From Deltaproteobacteria bacterium (GTDB lineage Bacteria; Desulfobacterota; Desulfobacteria; Desulfobacterales; JAABPS01): a stretch of 14,226 nucleotides of DNA. The number at the start of each line of letters is the position of its first letter. Positions within the stretch are counted from its first letter, which is position 1. The position numbers and the translations under genes are program-made. Positions 1 to 6,370 of the stretch are shown piece by piece. The notes below the pieces were generated by a model, which worked only from the letters and a program-made list of their open reading frames with translations, was not told the DNA's origin and searched no databases. Location: NCBI GenBank assembly GCA_019309685.1, contig JAFDFT010000078.1, positions 1 to 14,226 on the forward strand. Direction: 5' to 3'.

Positions 1-79
1 CAACTTCCAGCAAGGTAAACCCCTGGCTGTCTTTGCATAAATGTTGTGATCTTTTTTTACTTCTCATGGCAAATTCCAT
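1..79 (-). CDS. Type IV prepilin-like protein, PilV/GspI type (partial, N-terminus only)
   Basis: Only the first 26 codons are in the window; the gene runs off the left edge. The reading frame starts at ATG 79 (a second in-frame ATG is at 67) and contains a short basic leader with KKR, then SQ-GFTLLEV. This is the type III signal of prepilins, cut by prepilin peptidase after the Gly, with Phe at +1 and Glu at +5. GFTLLEV is most common in minor pilins of the PilV and type II secretion GspI families. The gene starts 48 bp after the FimT-like gene at 128-574 and is probably co-transcribed with it, matching the usual fimT/fimU-pilV-pilW order of minor pilin operons. An AAGG lies about 8 bases before ATG 79, which favours that start. 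That it is a prepilin is well supported; the exact subfamily is inferred from 7 residues and position. Confidence 0.72.
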   Translation of the reverse strand, partial: MEFAMRSKKRSQHLCKDSQGFTLLEV

Positions 80-127
80 TTTACCGACCTTAAGTTTTGG
101 TTAAAATTTTTGTTTTTAAGCGACCTT

Positions 128-574
128 TTAATTTATAGTGATGCGCCCAAGAAACTGTATCCCGATTACCTTATCAGAAGTTCCACCGTATCCCCTTAAA
201 GTAATATTCACCGGCCCTGCCTCGCCATTCCCTCTAAACCATGTGAGGACACCCGTGGATGCAAATGTATTTCCTGGAGAGAGTTTCTGATATTCGATAA
301 CGGATTCATTCGTATCAAAAACAAGGTTTTGCGGTTTCGTATCCCTGAAGATGGTGTACTCACTATTTCCAAAGCGAACACCCACCTGGATATTTTCCCG
401 CTTTGCGGTTAATTTGGCCATTTCTAGGTCTGCTTTGAGATTGGTTACATCTTTGCCTATCTTGTATTTTGGTATCCACTTTGAGTAAGCCGGTACACCA
501 ATGGCTGCCAGGATGGCGATGATCCCGATGGTCACCATCAACTCAATAGCCGTAAACCCTTTATTTTTAGGCAT
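128..574 (-). CDS. FimT/GspH-like minor prepilin (148 aa)
   Basis: A minor pseudopilin of the type IV pilus or type II secretion machinery, which would be inserted in the inner membrane and matured by prepilin peptidase. The N-terminus is MPKNKG followed by FTAIELMVTIGIIAILAAIG: leader of 6 residues, cleavage after Gly6, Glu at +5 of the mature protein, then the hydrophobic alpha-1 helix (about residues 7-29). The C-terminal part is a small, Gly-rich beta domain ending in LGRITIN, like the GR-V-V end of the GspH/FimT family. The length of 148 is normal for the family. There are no cysteines. A strong ribosome site (GAAGGAGATG, 581-590) sits 6 bases before ATG 574. It is a clear paralogue of the gene at 1381-1854 and is followed by another prepilin start at 79. 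Whether it serves a pilus or a secretion system cannot be told from this window. Confidence 0.88.
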   Translation of the reverse strand: MPKNKGFTAIELMVTIGIIAILAAIGVPAYSKWIPKYKIGKDVTNLKADLEMAKLTAKRENIQVGVRFGNSEYTIFRDTKPQNLVFDTNESVIEYQKLSPGNTFASTGVLTWFRGNGEAGPVNITLRGYGGTSDKVIGIQFLGRITIN

Positions 575-602
575 CTTTTACATCTCCTTCTATGGAATCT
601 TC

Positions 603-618
603 TACAAATTCCGTGCCA
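603..618 (-). promoter_or_regulatory. Sigma-54 (RpoN) promoter candidate for the FimT-like gene
   Basis: On the minus strand the site reads TGGCACGGAATTTGTA. It matches the sigma-54 consensus TGGCACG-N4-TTGC at every specified position of the -24 box, with correct spacing, and differs only at the last base of the -12 box (TTGT for TTGC). The predicted start of transcription, about 12 bases further, falls near 592, just before the AAGGAG ribosome site and ATG 574. Sigma-54 control with a PilR-type activator is well known for type IV pilins. The AT-rich stretch directly upstream (about 655-840) could hold bending or activator sites. Confidence 0.55.
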
Positions 619-856
619 CTACAAGACGTGAGGGTTTACAGAGATGACAATGCCATTTTTAAAAAGAACATACAGAACTATATCTATTTGTTTTAATTAT
701 ATATTATTAGCATCTCCCAACAAATATTTATATATTTTCGAGCATAAAATAACTATAAAAACGACATATATATGTACTCTTTTTAAGCAAAACTATTAAC
801 TTTTTTTATAAAAGTATTAAATCTTTTTATAGTTCCTTGCTATGAAATTGCCTCCG

Positions 857-903
857 TCATCGTTCAAACTGTGCCGTGACAAGTCGCTTGCGCTCGTGAT
901 GAC
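857..903. repeat. Fragment of the GTCAT...GCGAGC foldback repeat family
   Basis: The minus strand here reads GTCATCACGAGCGCAAGCGAC, close to the arm consensus of the elements at 1030-1109, 1167-1251 and 8912-8985 (GTCATTGCGAGCGAAGCGA). Only the outer CGTCATC is mirrored at the other end, so it looks like a degraded copy. Confidence 0.4.
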
Positions 904-970
904 GTAATTAGGCGAACGGCAAGAAGCCAGGGGCTAAAGGCGATAAGAATATAGCAAATAGTAACGAGTA

Positions 971-994
971 GAAAAAAAACCGTTTTTTTCGGTC
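971..994 (-). terminator. Weak intrinsic terminator-like hairpin
   Basis: On the minus strand: ACCG, seven A, CGGT, then a run of eight T. The 4-bp stem could be lengthened by A-T pairs between the flanking runs. The U-tract is good but the stem is poor, and the nearest upstream gene on this strand ends at 1381, some 390 bp away. Confidence 0.25.
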
Positions 995-1029
995 AATGCA
1001 AGGAGCCCTTCGGCTATGCTCAGGATAGA

Positions 1030-1109
1030 CGCCGCGACGACGCAATCTCAAAATCAGTGCTGTATAGGATAGAGATTGTCTAGTCCGCCTTGGACGGACT
1101 CGCAATGAC
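1030..1109. repeat. Foldback repeat element, family A
   Basis: Left arm contains CGACGACGCAATCTCAAAA; right arm contains GAGATTGTCTAGTCCG and ends in CTCGCAATGAC. GCAATCTC and GAGATTG mirror each other across a spacer of about 20 bases. The right arm contains a small internal hairpin (AGTCCG...CGGACT). Arm sequences match the same family as 1167-1251 and 8912-8985. It is too short to code for anything. Confidence 0.55.
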
Positions 1110-1166
1110 AAGTTGGAATACCTTCTCATCCTCTAACCCCTTTCCGCTCGCCACATATTTCAATCC

Positions 1167-1251
1167 GTCTTTGCGAGGCTGATGAAGAAAACCGAAGCAA
1201 TCTAATTTGTAATATTTGAGATGGCTTCGGTCGTGCCTCCATCGCAATGAC
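1167..1251. repeat. Foldback repeat element, family A
   Basis: An imperfect inverted repeat of 85 bp. The left arm begins GTCTTTGCGAGGC and ends ACCGAAGCAATCT; the right arm begins GAGATGGCTTCGGT and ends ATCGCAATGAC. The centre is AT-rich. The arms resemble a widespread kind of bacterial intergenic repeat with the core GTCATTGCGAGGAGCGAAGCGA. Such elements resemble REP or MITE sequences moved by enzymes encoded elsewhere. Confidence 0.65.
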
Positions 1252-1380
1252 ATGTGAGGAATTTCGATGCTCGGCCTTCGCTCCTCATCCCTCGCTTCTT
1301 GCCTCTTGCCTAATCATATCTCATCGACATATAACTTACCAAAACACTATGACCAACCTCATAAGCGGTTTTTATTTCTT

Positions 1381-1854
1381 CTATTCAATTCGTACACGTC
1401 CCAGTAAACTTATAGTAATTTTCTTACTATTAACGCCGTTGTAGCTATCTAAAGTAATACTTCCGTTTTTTGCCACACCATTACCCCTAAACCGGGCATT
1501 CTTGCTGCCTGCGGCAAATGAAATATGCCCGAATGTAATACCCGGAGACAGTTTCTGATATTCAATAATCGATTCGTCGTCATCCAGCTTCGTATTGCAT
1601 GAATGTAAACCGCTGCCGTTATTTTTAAAAATCGTATATGCGTTATCTATAAAAATCGCATCCACACAAATGTTCTCACGTTTTGAAGTTAATTTAGCTT
1701 TTTCAAAATCCGCTTTGAGATTGATTAAATCATTTCTAAGCTTGTACTTGGGTATCCATTTTGTATAGGCCGGGATACCGATAGCTACCAAAATAGCAAT
1801 GATTCCAATTGTCACCATCAGTTCAATCACTGTAAATCCATTATTTTTCCGCAT
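1381..1854 (-). CDS. FimT/GspH-like minor prepilin, paralogue (157 aa)
   Basis: A second FimT/GspH-like prepilin, predicted inner-membrane protein processed by prepilin peptidase. MRKNNG is the leader; cleavage after Gly6 leaves FTVIELMVTIGIIAILVAIG with Glu at +5. The first 75 residues are nearly collinear with the protein at 128-574 (KWIPKYK, NLKAD, AKLT-KREN, YTIF and EYQKLSPG are shared). The middle differs: this copy has two cysteines, in ENICVD and LHSCNT, which could form a disulphide; the other copy has none. It ends in LLGRVRIE, the usual family C-terminus. A ribosome site, AAAGGAGCTG (1861-1870), precedes ATG 1854. It is transcribed before the other pilin genes but separated from them by about 800 bp of repeats, so it is probably a tandem duplicate that has diverged. 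Confidence 0.86.
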   Translation of the reverse strand: MRKNNGFTVIELMVTIGIIAILVAIGIPAYTKWIPKYKLRNDLINLKADFEKAKLTSKRENICVDAIFIDNAYTIFKNNGSGLHSCNTKLDDDESIIEYQKLSPGITFGHISFAAGSKNARFRGNGVAKNGSITLDSYNGVNSKKITISLLGRVRIE

Positions 1855-2196
1855 TTTTTTCAGCTCCTTTGTCAGCTTTTACAGATTCAATGGTATAAGG
1901 GAAATAACTTGGCAGGATGAAGAGGGTGCCACAGAAAGATAAAAGATTTAATTCTGCGAAAGTTTGATGTGTTAGGTTTTAGGTTTTAAGTTAAAAATGA
2001 AGCCTTGCAGTCCTGCAACAAGCGGGGCATGGCATTCCGGCAAGGACAAATAAAGTCCCGATCTGAATAACCTGTTCGCTCTCAACAATACTGTATTGGA
2101 TATACTGCAAATACTTAAAACTTAAAGCTTGACGCCTAAAACCCTAAACTTGCTGCTTAACACCTAAAACTTAAAACTAAGCAATAACCCTATATC
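1855..2196. other. Non-coding spacer between purQ and the pilin genes
   Basis: This stretch of 342 bp contains no gene I can support. It holds the ribosome site of the FimT-like gene (1861-1870) and two blocks of short CCTAAAA/TTTTAGG-type repeats. I see no convincing terminator after purQ. A TGGCAC at 1926-1931 (minus strand) recalls a sigma-54 -24 box, but the -12 box is missing. Confidence 0.55.
1969..2178. repeat. Inverted blocks of short imperfect TTAGGTTTTAGGTTTTAAG repeats
   Basis: At 1969-1996 the plus strand runs GTGTTAGGTTTTAGGTTTTA, continuing with AGTTAAAA. At 2111-2178 the opposite orientation appears several times (ACTTAAAACTTAAAG, GCCTAAAACCCTAAAC, ACACCTAAAACTTAAAAC). The unit is about 7 bases. 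The two blocks can pair over roughly 200 bp. Similar 6-7 base repetition occurs near 1281-1313, 5966-5994, 9041-9060 and 9903-9919. Confidence 0.6.
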
Positions 2197-3021
2197 CTAC
2201 TTAACAAAATCAACTCCATTTTTAAAAAGTCGGACCCCGGCAGTGGGTCCTGAATCCAAAAGTTTTTCCTGCCGCTTCATCTGTTCCCTTACCCGCGTCC
2301 AGTCAGGATGATTGGTAGGGTGATTGTACGCCTCCGGATGAGGCATGAGGCCAAAAACCCGCCCCGTAGGATCACATATACCCGCGATATCTTCCATGGA
2401 ACCATTAGGATTATACGGGAATTGACCCTGAGCGAGTCCGCCGTCCGGCAAGGCGTATTGAAGTGCAATCTGGTTGTCATTTTGAAGGCGTTTGAGCACG
2501 CCCTGTTCCGCATAAAATTTCCCTTCTCCATGTCTTACCGGAAATTCCACCGAGGATTCCAATTGATCAAACCCTTTGGTAAACACACATGGAGAATTCG
2601 TATTTGTCTTCAGGCTGACCCATCGGTCCTGAAAATTTCCGCAGTCATTAAACGTCAGCGCTATTGTTCGGCTTTTGTAATCCTGATCAATACCCGGAAG
2701 CAGCCCAAGGTTGACCAGCGTCTGAAATCCGTTACAGATACCCAGAACAAGGTTTCCCTTGTCTATGAATTCAAGAATCGTATCCCCCAGGTAGGTCTTA
2801 AATCTCACTGCTTGAACCACACCCGCGCCATGATCGTCCCCCCAGGAAAAACCGCCCCCAAACACTAATATCTGGAAATCATCCAGTTGAACCGATCCAT
2901 CAATCAGCGCGTTGATATGAACCCGTGTTGACTTCGCGCCTGCCAGCTCAAACGCGTAGGCAGTCTCATAGTCGCAGTTCAATCCGTATCCGGCTAATAC
3001 CAGTACATTTACCCGGCTCAT
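2197..3021 (-). CDS. purQ: Phosphoribosylformylglycinamidine synthase, glutaminase subunit PurQ
   Basis: The class I glutamine amidotransferase subunit of FGAM synthase. It releases ammonia from glutamine and feeds it to PurL for the fourth step of de novo purine synthesis, in the cytoplasm. The nucleophile is Cys96 in LVLGICNGFQ; the other triad residues are His228 and Glu230 in GLMPHPEAYNHP. The oxyanion-type loop GGGFSWGDD (about 55-63) and the PVRHGEGKF segment (161-169) are family features. At 274 residues it is longer than the small PurQ of Bacillus (about 227) and closer to the glutaminase domain of large-type PurL. ATG 3021 overlaps the purL stop as ATGA, so the two are translationally coupled, and the pair makes a stoichiometric complex. 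Confidence 0.96.
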   Translation of the reverse strand: MSRVNVLVLAGYGLNCDYETAYAFELAGAKSTRVHINALIDGSVQLDDFQILVFGGGFSWGDDHGAGVVQAVRFKTYLGDTILEFIDKGNLVLGICNGFQTLVNLGLLPGIDQDYKSRTIALTFNDCGNFQDRWVSLKTNTNSPCVFTKGFDQLESSVEFPVRHGEGKFYAEQGVLKRLQNDNQIALQYALPDGGLAQGQFPYNPNGSMEDIAGICDPTGRVFGLMPHPEAYNHPTNHPDWTRVREQMKRQEKLLDSGPTAGVRLFKNGVDFVK

Positions 3022-5894
3022 ATCAAATCTCCAAAGGGCTTCTGCCAGGCTGCTTTAAGATCGCTGACAGGCACAGAAAGAATTTTTATGCCGTCAACCC
3101 CCTTCACATTCACATCCGGTGAATCTGTGATATTGCCGATACAGGCAAACGGTAATGAGGCGAACATTTTTTCAAAGGAGGATTTATTTTCAGGTGCGAC
3201 GGTTATGATAAACCGGCCTGCGGATTCTGAAAACAGCGCAACGTCATTACGATCAACATCTTCTACAGACAAATCATTCAGGTCGATCTCCATGCCAAAG
3301 CCGCCGCCCATAGCAACCATAGCCAGATGCACACCCAACCCGCCCCGGTAAATGCCATGTGCCGATGCAATGATTTCCTCTTCAATGGCCTGTGTAAGCA
3401 CGCTGTATAATTTCTTAAACTGCTCCGCTGCCACCTCCGGAACGTTTAATCCCGTATATCCGAAATGCTCATAATACTCAGACCCCCCAAGTTCGTTTCT
3501 GGTTGTCCCAAGGACATAGAGCAAGTCACCCGGAGACTTGCTATCCATGGTCACACATTTATTTATATTATTAATTACCGATATGGTAGAGAACTGAAGG
3601 GTTTCCAATGCTGAGATCTTATGGGATTCACCATACCTGCCCGGCAGATGACCATCCACATACATGCTGTCTTTTCCGGACAGCAATGGTATCCCGTATG
3701 TCAGGCACATCTCTTGAAGCGCCTTGCACGACCGGACAAGCTGTGCGGCTTTGAATTTACCGTCCGGATTATTTTTCGGATGGAACTGGATATTCGGCCA
3801 GCAGAAATTATCCACTCCGCCGATGTTTTCCAAATCCGCGCCAACCGCAATCAGCCTGCGGACTGCTTCATCAATGGTACACGTTGTCATATGAAACGCG
3901 TCGATGGTGGAATACAAAGGAAGCAGTGCCTGGGCAAAGGCCAGCCCCTTTTCAGAATCAAGCACCGGCCGGATCACGGAGGCATCGCTGTTTACATCCC
4001 TGTCACGCCCCATCAGCGGTTTAACAACACTGGTTCCCTGAACTTCGTGGTCGTATTGTCTGCAGATCCATTCTTTTGAACAGATATTGGGACGGGCCAG
4101 TATATCCTTTAAAATATTCCCGTAATCTGACGGCTCCTTCAATACCGGCTCAAACAATCCCCGCCTTGCCGGAGACTTCCATTGAGCCTCAAATTCCCAC
4201 TGAGGAAATCCCGCAGTCAGCAGATCCATATTCACATACGCACAGGTGTTGCCGTCATAGGTAATATGCAGTTTTCCGGAGTCCGTATATGTCCCGATCA
4301 CAGTACTCTCCACAGCGTGTTTTTCAGAAAGTTTTAAAAAGGTTTCCAGATCCTCAGGATCAATGGCTACTGTCATGCGCTCCTGGGATTCAGAAACCCA
4401 TATCTCCCATTGGTCCAGCCCCTCATATTTTAACGGAACTTTTTCAAGATAGATCTCACATCCATTGGAAAACCGTGCGGACTCTCCTACAGATGAAGAT
4501 AGACCGCCGCCGCCGTTATCCGTAACAAACCGGATCAGCCCCTGATCCCTGGCTTCCAGCAGAAAATCATGCATTTTTTTCTGCGTGTACGGATCGCCGA
4601 TCTGCACATGACCGGCCGGCGTATGTTCAGAAAAAGTTTCAGACGAAGCTGTAACACCATGGATACCGTCTTTTCCAACCCGGCCGCCGCACATGATCAC
4701 CAGATCATTGGGAGACGTCTTTTTCTGATCCGCCGGCTGCCCGTTTATTTGAGCGGGCATAATGCCTACAGCCGTTACAAAAACCAGGCACTTCCCCATA
4801 TACCCATGATCAAAGATCACCTGGCCAAATGTGGTGGGAATCCCGCTTTTGTTGCCGCCGTCTCTTACCCCTTCAATTACGCCGTCTAACAAACGCCGCG
4901 GATGGAGGTGAGGTTTCAGGTCTCCTTGATAGTCTCTTTCCCCCACGCAGAATCCATACCCGCCCATCAACAGCTTGCTTCCTTTTCCGGTGCCAAGGGG
5001 ATCACGGTACACTCCCACAATACCGGTAATGGCGCCGCCGTAGGCTTCCATGTTGGACGGAGAATTGTGCGTCTCCCCGGTAATCACGTAATAATGGTTT
5101 TCGTCAAAAAGGCCAGCTCCCGCATTGTCCCACAACACCGAAATCACCCATGGTTTTTTTTCTTTAAGCTCCAGGGTCGGCGCTTCGATGCAGGTCTTGA
5201 AAAGATTGTCCACAACTTCTTTTTTGCCTGTTTCCAGGTCAAAGTAATGAAACCGTCCGCGAAATGTATTGTGGTTGCAGTGATCGCTTCGTGCTTGGGA
5301 AATATACTCAATCTCAATATCAGTGGGGTCGGACAGACCAACGCGATGGCGTTCCTTTTTTACTTTTTTATCTAAAAAATATTTTCTGATAACCGGGATG
5401 TCATTGGGATTTAGTGCCAAATTTCGTTCATCACTAATTGCTTGAAGAGACCCATCACTGTCCACAGGAATTGTAGTAACCGTGGGGGTATGATCCAGGA
5501 TAACCTTGGGGATGATAATGCCTGTGCCGCTAGAAGGATTCCAATCCTTTTTTGAAAAAATCTTCCACTGCTGGATAATATCATTTGCCAGAAGTTCACC
5601 CGCGACTCTGTTCAGGTGCTCCGTGGTCAAACTGCTGCCTTCCACGCAGTACCGCCGGGATGTATACACACCCTCATTTGAGCCGAGTTTTAGCCCCAGT
5701 ATATCTTCAATGGCCTCCACCGCTGTACTGCCGGGATTGTCCCTTACACCAGGCCGATAACCCACCCAAATGGTCCAGTCAAAAACGATATCCAATGGTT
5801 CAAAAGAAGATGTCTGAGTAACGGGATTGGTAAAAATTTCTTTTTGGATGGTTTCAAGCTGCTCATCTGTCAAAGCCGCGTCAATGGTCACCAC
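3018..5894 (-). CDS. purL: Phosphoribosylformylglycinamidine synthase PurL (frame broken at its N-terminus)
   Basis: The synthetase part of FGAM synthase: converts FGAR, ATP and glutamine-derived ammonia to FGAM. The open frame of 958 codons begins at a GTG at 5894. Its first 70 or so residues (VTIDAALTDEQL, FDWTIWVGYRPGVRDNPG) are the later part of a PurS-like domain. Then come the linker with SQARSDHCNHNTF (His206), the ATP-binding block GETHNSPSNMEAYGGAITG (273-291), DNGGGGLSSSVGE (459-471) and, in the second half, LLSGKDSM (737-744). The 5' end is damaged: the natural ATG at 6043 reads into a 29-bp tandem duplication (5921-5978) that shifts the frame. Deleting one copy adds exactly 40 in-frame residues and gives a 998-residue protein. 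As it stands, PurL could only be made from GTG 5894 or by frameshift or reinitiation. purQ follows with an ATGA overlap. Confidence 0.95.
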   Translation of the reverse strand: MVTIDAALTDEQLETIQKEIFTNPVTQTSSFEPLDIVFDWTIWVGYRPGVRDNPGSTAVEAIEDILGLKLGSNEGVYTSRRYCVEGSSLTTEHLNRVAGELLANDIIQQWKIFSKKDWNPSSGTGIIIPKVILDHTPTVTTIPVDSDGSLQAISDERNLALNPNDIPVIRKYFLDKKVKKERHRVGLSDPTDIEIEYISQARSDHCNHNTFRGRFHYFDLETGKKEVVDNLFKTCIEAPTLELKEKKPWVISVLWDNAGAGLFDENHYYVITGETHNSPSNMEAYGGAITGIVGVYRDPLGTGKGSKLLMGGYGFCVGERDYQGDLKPHLHPRRLLDGVIEGVRDGGNKSGIPTTFGQVIFDHGYMGKCLVFVTAVGIMPAQINGQPADQKKTSPNDLVIMCGGRVGKDGIHGVTASSETFSEHTPAGHVQIGDPYTQKKMHDFLLEARDQGLIRFVTDNGGGGLSSSVGESARFSNGCEIYLEKVPLKYEGLDQWEIWVSESQERMTVAIDPEDLETFLKLSEKHAVESTVIGTYTDSGKLHITYDGNTCAYVNMDLLTAGFPQWEFEAQWKSPARRGLFEPVLKEPSDYGNILKDILARPNICSKEWICRQYDHEVQGTSVVKPLMGRDRDVNSDASVIRPVLDSEKGLAFAQALLPLYSTIDAFHMTTCTIDEAVRRLIAVGADLENIGGVDNFCWPNIQFHPKNNPDGKFKAAQLVRSCKALQEMCLTYGIPLLSGKDSMYVDGHLPGRYGESHKISALETLQFSTISVINNINKCVTMDSKSPGDLLYVLGTTRNELGGSEYYEHFGYTGLNVPEVAAEQFKKLYSVLTQAIEEEIIASAHGIYRGGLGVHLAMVAMGGGFGMEIDLNDLSVEDVDRNDVALFSESAGRFIITVAPENKSSFEKMFASLPFACIGNITDSPDVNVKGVDGIKILSVPVSDLKAAWQKPFGDLI

Positions 5895-6043
5895 ATGAAT
5901 GGAGCGGACACTGGCAAGCTCGATATTGAAATAATGCTTTGCCTTTTGCCGATATTGAAATAATACTTTGCCTTTTGCCTTATCCCTTCGCCTTCAGCAT
6001 CAAACAGATCCGGTTTAAGTGCAATTTCAAGTCGATGCGGCAT
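5888..6043 (-). pseudogene. purL: Out-of-frame 5' end of purL (51 codons)
   Basis: From ATG 6043 the frame reads MPHRLEIALKPDLFDAEGEG, then IRQKAKYYFNI, which fits the first strand and helix of the PurS-like domain expected in front of PurL. After the first copy of the 29-bp repeat it enters the wrong frame and ends at TGA 5888-5890. With one copy removed, the residues after YFNI become ELASVRSIH and join the main PurL frame at GTG 5894 without a gap (149 minus 29 is 120 bases, 40 codons). The false stop overlaps the GTG start region (ATGTGGTGA), so reinitiation is conceivable. A GGAA lies about 9 bases before ATG 6043. Confidence 0.85.
5921..5978. repeat. 29-bp tandem duplication inside the purL 5' end
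   Basis: Two adjacent copies of 29 bp, 5921-5949 and 5950-5978, differ at a single base (GCTTTG versus ACTTTG within AATAATRCTTTG). Each contains GATATTGAAATAAT followed by the pyrimidine-rich CTTTGCCTTTTGC. Since 29 is not a multiple of 3, the duplication shifts the purL frame. The single difference argues against simple base-calling stutter. Confidence 0.93.
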
Positions 6044-6334
6044 AGTTATCGTTTCCGTAAATTACTATTACAAGTTAACACGTGTTGCTGGATACTGGAT
6101 GCTCGATTCTAGTGGAAACAACTGAAAATATCCAATATCAAAAAACCAGCATCCATCATCTAACGTGGCTTATCCTCGAACCCTTAAGGATTACGACTTT
6201 TTCGGGGATGATAACTTCAAAATGTTTTCAATCCAGAAATGAGCAATTTTTGTTCAATTTCAAGGAAGGCGATAATTTTAACCACAGACATACATGTAGT
6301 ATTTCGAGGATTAAAATTTGAGCCTAACACAGAA
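6044..6334. other. Non-coding spacer between rseP and purL
   Basis: No gene is supported. The stretch holds a 10-bp palindrome AACACGTGTT (6077-6086), 34 bp before the purL ATG, which could be an operator, though no matching regulator is known to me. An imperfect inverted pair around CTGGATACTGGATGCTCG and CCAGCATCCATCATC (about 6089-6160) follows. A 9-bp stem with one G-T pair (6172-6180 with 6201-6209) lies downstream of rseP but lacks a U-tract. Confidence 0.5.
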
Positions 6335-6370
6335 ATTGGGCAAAAAGGGCCATTTATGGATGGAAACTAG
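6313..6370. repeat. Single arm of foldback element B overlapping the rseP stop
   Basis: The last 36 bases (6335-6370) are almost the reverse complement of 7496-7530; CCATTTATGGATGGAAACTAG is shared exactly over 21 bases, so it is given here in two parts: CCATTTATGGATGG at 6350-6363 and AAACTAG at 6364-6370. Weaker similarity extends left to about 6313. Only one arm of the palindromic element at 7499-7639 is present. The rseP stop codon (TAG, complement of 6367-6369) lies inside the arm end. Confidence 0.75.

Larger units (their letters stand above)
619..1380. other. Long non-coding spacer between the two FimT-like genes
   Basis: No credible gene was found in this stretch of about 760 bp. About 655-840 is extremely AT-rich and lies upstream of the sigma-54 candidate. 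About 857-1251 is filled with copies or fragments of a foldback repeat whose arms resemble GTCATTGCGAG...GAAGCAATCTC. About 1281-1313 is a pyrimidine-rich strand with CCTCGCTTCTTGCCTCTTGCC, an imperfect 7-base repetition. An Arg-rich open frame on the minus strand at 908-1129 runs through the repeats and has no protein character. Confidence 0.6.

Noticed and set aside
908..1129. Arg-rich open frame on the minus strand in the pilin spacer
   Set aside because: It lies entirely across repeat sequences, has no ribosome site and no protein-like character.
1926..1940. Second sigma-54 promoter before the FimT-like gene at 1381-1854
   Set aside because: TGGCAC is present on the minus strand, but the -12 position reads TCAT and lacks the needed GC; it also lies over 70 bases before the start codon.
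2308..2868. Long open frame on the plus strand over purQ
   Set aside because: It is the complement of an intact, well-conserved purQ; long antisense frames are expected there. The same applies to plus-strand frames over purL, dxr, cdsA, uppS and rpsB.
6044..6200. Purine riboswitch or PurR operator before purL
   Set aside because: No purine aptamer-like junction is visible, and the palindrome AACACGTGTT does not match the known PurR operator ACGCAAACGTTTGCGT.
6082..6321. 79-codon open frame on the plus strand between purL and rseP
   Set aside because: It runs over degenerate repeat sequence, has no ribosome site and no recognisable domain.
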